From Vitellaria paradoxa (taxonomy: Eukaryota > Streptophyta > Magnoliopsida > Ericales > Sapotaceae): DNA of 64,000 nucleotides. The position numbers and the translations under genes were made by a program. The notes below the pieces were generated by a model that worked only from the letters and a program-made list of their open reading frames with translations, was not told the DNA's origin and searched no databases. Of the stretch, positions 58,372 through 64,000 are shown piece after piece (position 1 is the first letter of the stretch; every line of letters starts with the position of its first letter). The DNA lies in assembly GCA_019916065.1 (NCBI GenBank), contig CM034233.1, positions 47,880,141-47,944,140 of the forward strand, written 5' to 3'.

Positions 58372-59894
58372 TGCTTGTTCTTGTTTAATTACCTCACTCC
58401 AAGATAAAAGCTCAAATGAAAATTCATATTATAAATTCAAATTTAAAGAAAATGTTAAGTGAGGTAAATCAAGACAAGTTTTCCCCCAAGTGCAAGGTGT
58501 GGTTGAAGCACAAAATAACTGGTAAGTCCCAGGTCATTTCCACAGGGATCTAGGGAGTAATGAAGTGAATGACTCTAATGGAGATTAATTTGGTAAAACA
58601 CAACTCACAGAAAAATGTGAAATAGAAAATTAAAATCTGATTTGGTTGGTTGATGGTTTTGAACTAATTTTTCAAAAGCAAAGTGAATTTAAACTAAAAG
58701 ATTAAGTGATAAAAAAGGTTGAGCAAGACAAGTTTAATACCAATCCGAATGAATTTCAAGTGCCAAGAGTTTATAAATTACCAAATCAATTTGTTCTGAT
58801 TTTTGAGAAAATTAATTTCAATTGAAACAAACCATGGATTAAACACTCAATGTGCATAACCTATTTTAAGGACAATAGGAGTTCTAATTCTAGCAACCCA
58901 CATACAACAATGTCATGAGAGTTCTAAGTTAAGCAACACCTATGAACTCATCAATAGGATATACAAAGTTGGATTAATCGGGTCTTGAATCAATGAGTTC
59001 TAAGACACCCAGCTGCAAATTGACTTGATAACCATAAGAACTCAAAGTAAATCCATGAAGTTCGGCCACTTGAGATTCATTGGAAAGGTATTACCCTTGC
59101 CTTGGCCCAAGAAGACTTAGCCGAGCATGTTAAAAAGAAGAAAAACATAAGTGGAAATCTGATTGGAAGACATTACAATCTGAAATTGAAAGTTAAATGG
59201 ATTTAGAACTGAAAATCTGATTACAGAAATTGGAATGAATTCAAAATGTAAATCTCAAAAACTCCAATGTCGAATTGAAATTCCAATGTAAAACTATGAA
59301 CTCTCAATGAATTTCTCTCAAAAACTCTCTCTACAAAAACTGAATCTCTCCCCCGAATGTTCTCTGTTTTCTTTTCGTGTGTCTCCACTCCACTTCTCTC
59401 TTCCTTCTCTCTCATCTCTTTCTCTCTCCTCTAACCGAATGTTGTCCTCATGATGGCTCCTTCTCTCTCCTATATCTTTTTTTTTCCTGATTTGCCCTCC
59501 CTGGATTGCAGGTTACATCACATGGGGAAGTTGGGGTCACATGGAATTCGTTGCTGTGAAGAAGCTTATATTCGAATACAGTAAAACCATATTCGAATAT
59601 GATCCTCTGCTGCAGAAATTTTCAGAATAGTGATTCTGATCTCTTTGCATTGATTTCAACTGAATTTTCTTCTTCTTCTGAAATAGCTTCAATCCTTTGA
59701 TGTGTTGTGCAGCATGCTTTCTTCTCAACATCCTCAATGTAGCTTAATTTCTTGTTTTTGTGATGGAAATCAACACATATTCCACTTTGGAGATATGGAG
59801 ATGAAATCTGCACAAAACATAGATTTTATACCTTTTTATGATGTGTGCAAGTGTAATTTGAATGTATAAATATGTAACAATTGATGTCCAATCA
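58372..59894 (-). repeat. 5' LTR of element C, 1523 bp
   Basis: Same length as the 3' LTR, with eight differences seen. ATTCGAAT copies at 59570-59577 and 59591-59598. Followed by the TGTTG duplication. Confidence 0.93.
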
Positions 59895-59899
59895 TGTTG

Positions 59900-61925
59900 A
59901 TATACTTTCAAAGAAGTTCAATTCTTAAATGCCAATTTATCACCCATTAATTTTTCTTAATTAAGGAATCAAATCATAGTAATCACAAGTTGAGATGAAA
60001 TGAATTGAGCTAGCCATTTAGGAGATATAACCAGTGTTGAACCAAATTTAACATCATAGCCACCCTAAATTATCAACAATGTGATTAAACAGCAATAGTG
60101 AAATATCAATGCCATCAAGTTCAAGTAAACAACATAGGATTATTCCTCTATTACCATTATCCTCATCCCTAAGAGTCTTGAACTCCCAAACATTCATTGA
60201 AAGCTACTTTAGCAATATGTAAACCTTTCAGCCTCTAACTTACAACATCCGCCATTTCTCAAGCTTCTCTCAAATAATACGGAAGATTTTAAAATCAATA
60301 TCTTTCCGATATTCCATCCAATTACTTTAGTTCATAGTCAACTTACCTTACATAAACAAATGCCTTCGGCATCCATATGTTCTAATGCATTCCAAACTAT
60401 TCTACCATTTTACTGACCACAATCAAGCTTCAATACTGAACCATCATAACTAATACTAAGTTAGGCACAGGTAAATCCTCTTCATATAATTCCAATCTCC
60501 TCGATTGATGTTGTCATCTAATCATTAGGCATCATCGCAGAACATAAATTTCCTCGTAACCCTTCACAATATTAAAGGCAACCCCTTTTTCAGATAGAAA
60601 TAACTAGCATAGGGTTTCGATCAACATATGTCTTAGCTCATAAAGTGTTTTTACTATCATTACCCCACACATCTGTACTCTTTCCCAATTCACTTAAATC
60701 AACAAGTCCATTAGCTAAGAAATACTGAAGTAAGATTATGGTGGTAACCCACCAAATCCACAAAATTTAAATATCAAACACAATCTTGGCTATACTCAAC
60801 TACTACACTAAAACCTTTGGAGAATCCCTCGAAATAACCTAACTCCAAACTCTATCTCATACAAACCAAATTCAGATTTATTATTCTTGATGCATAATGA
60901 TTCAGTCAAAATATCAAAGTTTGATAAGCAACATGCTATCTTAATTACCACTAAATTTAACCACCTCCATTTTTTACTTAAAACCCCAAACTTTTACCAC
61001 TCTTCGTAACAAGTATTTCAAATGTCCCAGCATCAAATGCTATATTATATAAAACATGGACTCAGAATCATTTGATTGAACTCCAAACTTCTAAAACTTA
61101 GTTGGTGCCATAGAATATGGCCTAATAGAAAAAACAAAAGTGACACCTAATATGGAATCTAGAAGAGTCAATCCAACCCTTGAGAAATTAATCTTGCTTA
61201 TTCCCAAGTACCACATCCATAATCCACACCTCACTCACAAAAACAACACTAAGATTCCTTCTCATTCAACCTCCAATTGACCATCTGAACACGAAGTTTC
61301 CCCCAATATGCCTAATATCTTTAACTAAAAAGGTTATCTCGTCACAAATCTGAACCACCATATTATCAAATAACCGACTATCATCAATCCATTATAATGA
61401 TCAATCACCACTTATCAAGTTGGTAATTCATCCATCTTAAGATTTTAATTCTCTACCATTGCCGTTTATATAAATAAATCATTCCATAATCACACACTTT
61501 TCAACAATAAGAGGCAACCTCAATAAATCCCTAAATCACAACCTTAGATTCTCTAAGTCTCTTAACACTTACAAATTCTCTATTATATCCACAATCGCTT
61601 CTAATCATCATTAATAATGCCAGATCTACTATTAAAACATCTTTCAAACATTATTTTTGGGTTCAACTAGCCTCAAGTAATCACACCATTTACTCGCATA
61701 TCAATCTTACTTGTCATCAACCAGGGATGTTTACTAAATTTTTATGTCTCCAAGCATTTCAATCAATGTCCCATTAACATTTAGTTCTAACGATCTCCAC
61801 TACAAACCGTACCACAAAATACTAATAAGTCCATTCCCACAAAAATGACTACATGTCAGTTATAGCCTATCAACATATAACATGCAATGATGGAATCCCA
61901 TTGTCCCTTAGATATTCTGACTTAG
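59900..61925 (-). pseudogene. Element D internal domain, segment 3 (gag to RT, heavily decayed)
   Basis: Only one patch is readable on the minus strand. At about 61110-60975 the DNA aligns with element A RT (17904-18040): GGCACCA, then at nearly equal distances GTTCAAT, GTTTTAT and a TGGG...ACGAAGAGTGG...TTGGGGTTTT run that matches the AAGAAGGAT...TTGAGATTTT part of RT; translated it gives a P-Y-x-M-A-P type phrase followed by stops. A weaker match (GGGTTACCACC, near 60745) parallels the GYHH motif. No gag motif or zinc knuckle could be read. Confidence 0.5.
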
Positions 61926-61937
61926 GCTCTGATACCA
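61926..61937 (-). other. Primer-binding site of element D (tRNA-iMet type)
   Basis: Minus-strand TGGTATCAGAGC is the classic initiator-Met primer site of plant LTR elements, three bases after the LTR end. Confidence 0.88.
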
Positions 61938-61940
61938 ACC

Positions 61941-64000
61941 TATCACGCCCTGAGTCTCGTGACCCGAGGGGTGAGTGATAAACACACATAACATGCACTA
62001 ACATTACCATCCTATGATTAGATCAGCGCAACAACTCCTGGTGAGCTATGACACATATTAAGATAACATGAAATTTGCCACGGCTAGTGCCAGGCCTCAA
62101 ACTGCAATATATCCTTCCTAGTCATACATTACATAGACCTTAGGGCCTTTACAACCAAATCGAATGAGACTCTCAATATATTAATATTACAACCTTAAAT
62201 ATAAATTTAACATAAGAAACCAAAAATTCTACTAAGTCTAGAATGGCTCATGCAAATGCACTTCTAGTCTGGCCCCATTAGCCCACCTGGTTATTATATT
62301 CTGTTCCTATAACAAAATCTGTAGGGACATGAGCTCCACTTATGCCCACGATGCTACATACTAACATATATGGTATGTAAACTAGACATGCATGCTTACC
62401 ATCATATATACATAGATACATCAACATTTTCTATAAGCTATAACAAATCATCAATATCAATAAGTTTTCAACTTAAGTAAATATTTATCATCATTCAACA
62501 TCATCATAGTATTACATACAATTCCAATTATTTTTCATTATTAAATTTCCCAACATTAAATCCAACCACATTCCTTATCCACATTATCACATATTCATCA
62601 TTCAATCACATAACCATATCCACATTATCATTTGTTCATCATTCAATCACAAAACCACATCCACATTATCGCTTATTCATCATTCAATCACGTAACCACA
62701 GCCACATAAGTCATCGAGGGTTGGGTACATACACAGCACCGTCTTTTAGGTGTTCAGACCTAATGAAAATGGTAAACTGACGTCGTCATTTAGGATCGCT
62801 ATCCAGGGCCACGAGGAGCCAATACACATGTCATGTTGTGGGTTACTAACCCACTAGCGTGAACACCTAACCTTGCATAGGTTTCGGGACTTTCAAGCCG
62901 AGCGTAGTCTCATGACCCTTCCTATTTCTGTACCCCACCATGACCCCCGGCACACATCAATCATTTCCTCACATTCAATTCTTTTTTACCATAAGTTCAC
63001 ATTCATCATCAATTGCTTTCCAGCAAAGCATAACCACATTCCAATCCATCATAAAACTCATCACATTTTCATATCTTTCATTTCACTTATTCAAAGTCTA
63101 ATTCATTTACCGTCATTTATCAATACAAGTTCAAATTTCAATACATGCATTCTTATCTGACCAAATAAACCATACTTACCAACATGTTTGGAGAATGAAA
63201 TACTTCTTCAATTTATATATTTAGACAAATAAAACATCATGCAAGAACATAGTACTAAACTCTTTATGGACCTAGGGTAGAATGTCCAAAATAAACTAAG
63301 TCAGGAAACTACACTAGCCTCGGTGGGTGCGCAACTGTCAATAGGTCGTGCGCCCAAGGCCTTGGGCGCCCATGTCTTGTGCACCCAACAGGCGGGCGCC
63401 TAACTGATAACACCTTGTGCGCCCACAGATTGGTTCGAATTACAAGTTTCATGCTCTGTTTTCTAGGTCAATCATCCTCCACACTTGGAACCTCAATTTG
63501 ACCAAGTTTAGGGCAAAATACTTAAAGTCTCTTATTTCTAACGCTACCACAAGGCTTATAAGTATCAAAAGAAACCAACAATTTGAGTTTTCATTAACTA
63601 TGGGCCAAGTTATGGATCAAACAACATTTTCTCTCTATCAACCTATCCATACATATATATGTGTATATAACTCCCTTTTTCTTCCATAAATGAAATCAAA
63701 ACTTGCAATGGTTACTCAAATGTTGTTCTAATACTTGTTACATATCATATATGTAAGAATGTTGCATAGAATCCTTACCTCAACCAAATAGAGATGAAGA
63801 ACGACAGAGTGGTTCTTCCTGATTTTCAAGCTCCCAACTTTGATGGATTCAATCTCTCCACCCTTTGATCTAAATAACAAACAAATTACATGGATAGGTT
63901 CCTTGAGTATTCAATTGCATCTTTTCAAAGTTAATTTGATTTTACTTAAGGCTAGAAGGACTTACATTCAAAACTCCACCTGGTTCCCCTTATGTTCTTC
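61941..64000 (-). repeat. 5' LTR of element D, cut by the window end
   Basis: Plus-strand start TATCACGCCCTGAG (terminal CA changed to TA on the minus strand). Aligns with 27891 to about 29630. It keeps about 326 bp (63465-63790) that the 3' LTR has lost, the 41-bp array near 62576-62700, and the GC-rich motif cluster at 63329-63422. Its outer end and the TSD lie beyond the window. Confidence 0.88.

Larger units (their letters stand above)
46395..59894 (-). mobile_element. Element C: young, nearly intact Athila-type retrotransposon
   Basis: A 13.5-kb minus-strand element with two 1523-bp LTRs that differ at only eight sites by eye and have no indel, a perfect TSD, a near-perfect tRNA-Asp primer site, gag and pol in one frame, and an uninterrupted ORF3. 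Gag and RT wording match element B and Athila. Only two stops spoil the long frame: TAG at 56190-56192 between gag and pol, and TAA at 52953-52955 in integrase. At a rate of 1.3e-8 substitutions per site per year (a rate from grasses, used only as an example) the LTR difference would mean about 0.2 million years. Confidence 0.95.
27891..64000 (-). mobile_element. Element D: Tekay-type element, carries B and C nested, runs off the window
   Basis: On the minus strand D has a 5' LTR (61941 to beyond 64000), an iMet-type primer site (61926-61937), a decayed internal domain in three pieces (59900-61925, 45457-46389, 30099-31923), a polypurine tract (30088-30098) and a 3' LTR (27891-30087). Removing B and C with one copy of each target duplication rejoins about 4.8 kb of internal sequence, the usual internal length for this lineage. 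The right-hand target duplication lies outside the window; the left candidate is TGAAT (27886-27890). LTR copies differ at about 5-6% by eye, yet pol is nearly unrecognizable. Confidence 0.85.

Overview
The window looks like gene-poor, repeat-rich nuclear DNA of a flowering plant (probably a eudicot; species not determinable). It is AT-rich and built almost entirely from Ty3/gypsy LTR retrotransposons of two plant lineages: Tekay/Del-type chromoviruses (A; D and related LTRs) and Athila-type elements (B and C). I see no tRNA, rRNA or CRISPR array and no complete host gene.

Layout. 1-8.7 kb: decayed LTR-like DNA with small tandem repeats and a gag-start relic. 8.7-13.1 kb: a reverse-strand Tekay-like LTR (F) split by a forward solo LTR (E), then a probable Copia-type solo LTR. 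13749-23105: element A, a complete but multiply broken Tekay-type chromovirus with 5-bp target duplications (TATAC), most of its 5' LTR, gag, protease, RT, RNase H, integrase and chromodomain remnants, polypurine tract and 3' LTR. 23.1-27.9 kb: AT-rich island, an ORF3-like relic, another LTR relic and a weak candidate host exon. 27891 to beyond 64000: element D (minus strand), whose LTRs are still 94-95% alike by eye although its pol is almost unreadable. Nested inside D are two Athila-type elements: B (plus, 31924-45451, TSD GCCAC) and C (minus, 46395-59894, TSD TGTTG). LTR differences (D about 5-6%, B about 3-4%, C 8 in 1523 bp) agree with the nesting order D, then B, then C.

Element C is young and nearly intact: PBS for tRNA-Asp, gag, pol and a 459-residue ORF3. 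Gag and pol share one frame and are interrupted by only two stop codons: a UAG at the gag/pol linker and a UAA inside integrase.

Most interesting signal. Each Athila-type element carries its own short palindrome, repeated mostly as pairs two DNA turns apart. In C it is ATTCGAAT (13 exact copies; pairs 20-21 bp apart). In B it is GGTCNNGACC (pairs exactly 22 bp apart). In both, the pairs lie at the same place in the LTR (about +275 to +370) and again in the spacer before ORF3. Solo LTR E has a GYGCC motif at exact 21-bp steps. This pattern suggests element-specific protein-binding arrays; the ORF3 product is one candidate binder (hypothesis only). The two Athila elements also share an 11-bp hairpin beside the polypurine tract that is preserved by a compensatory base-pair change.
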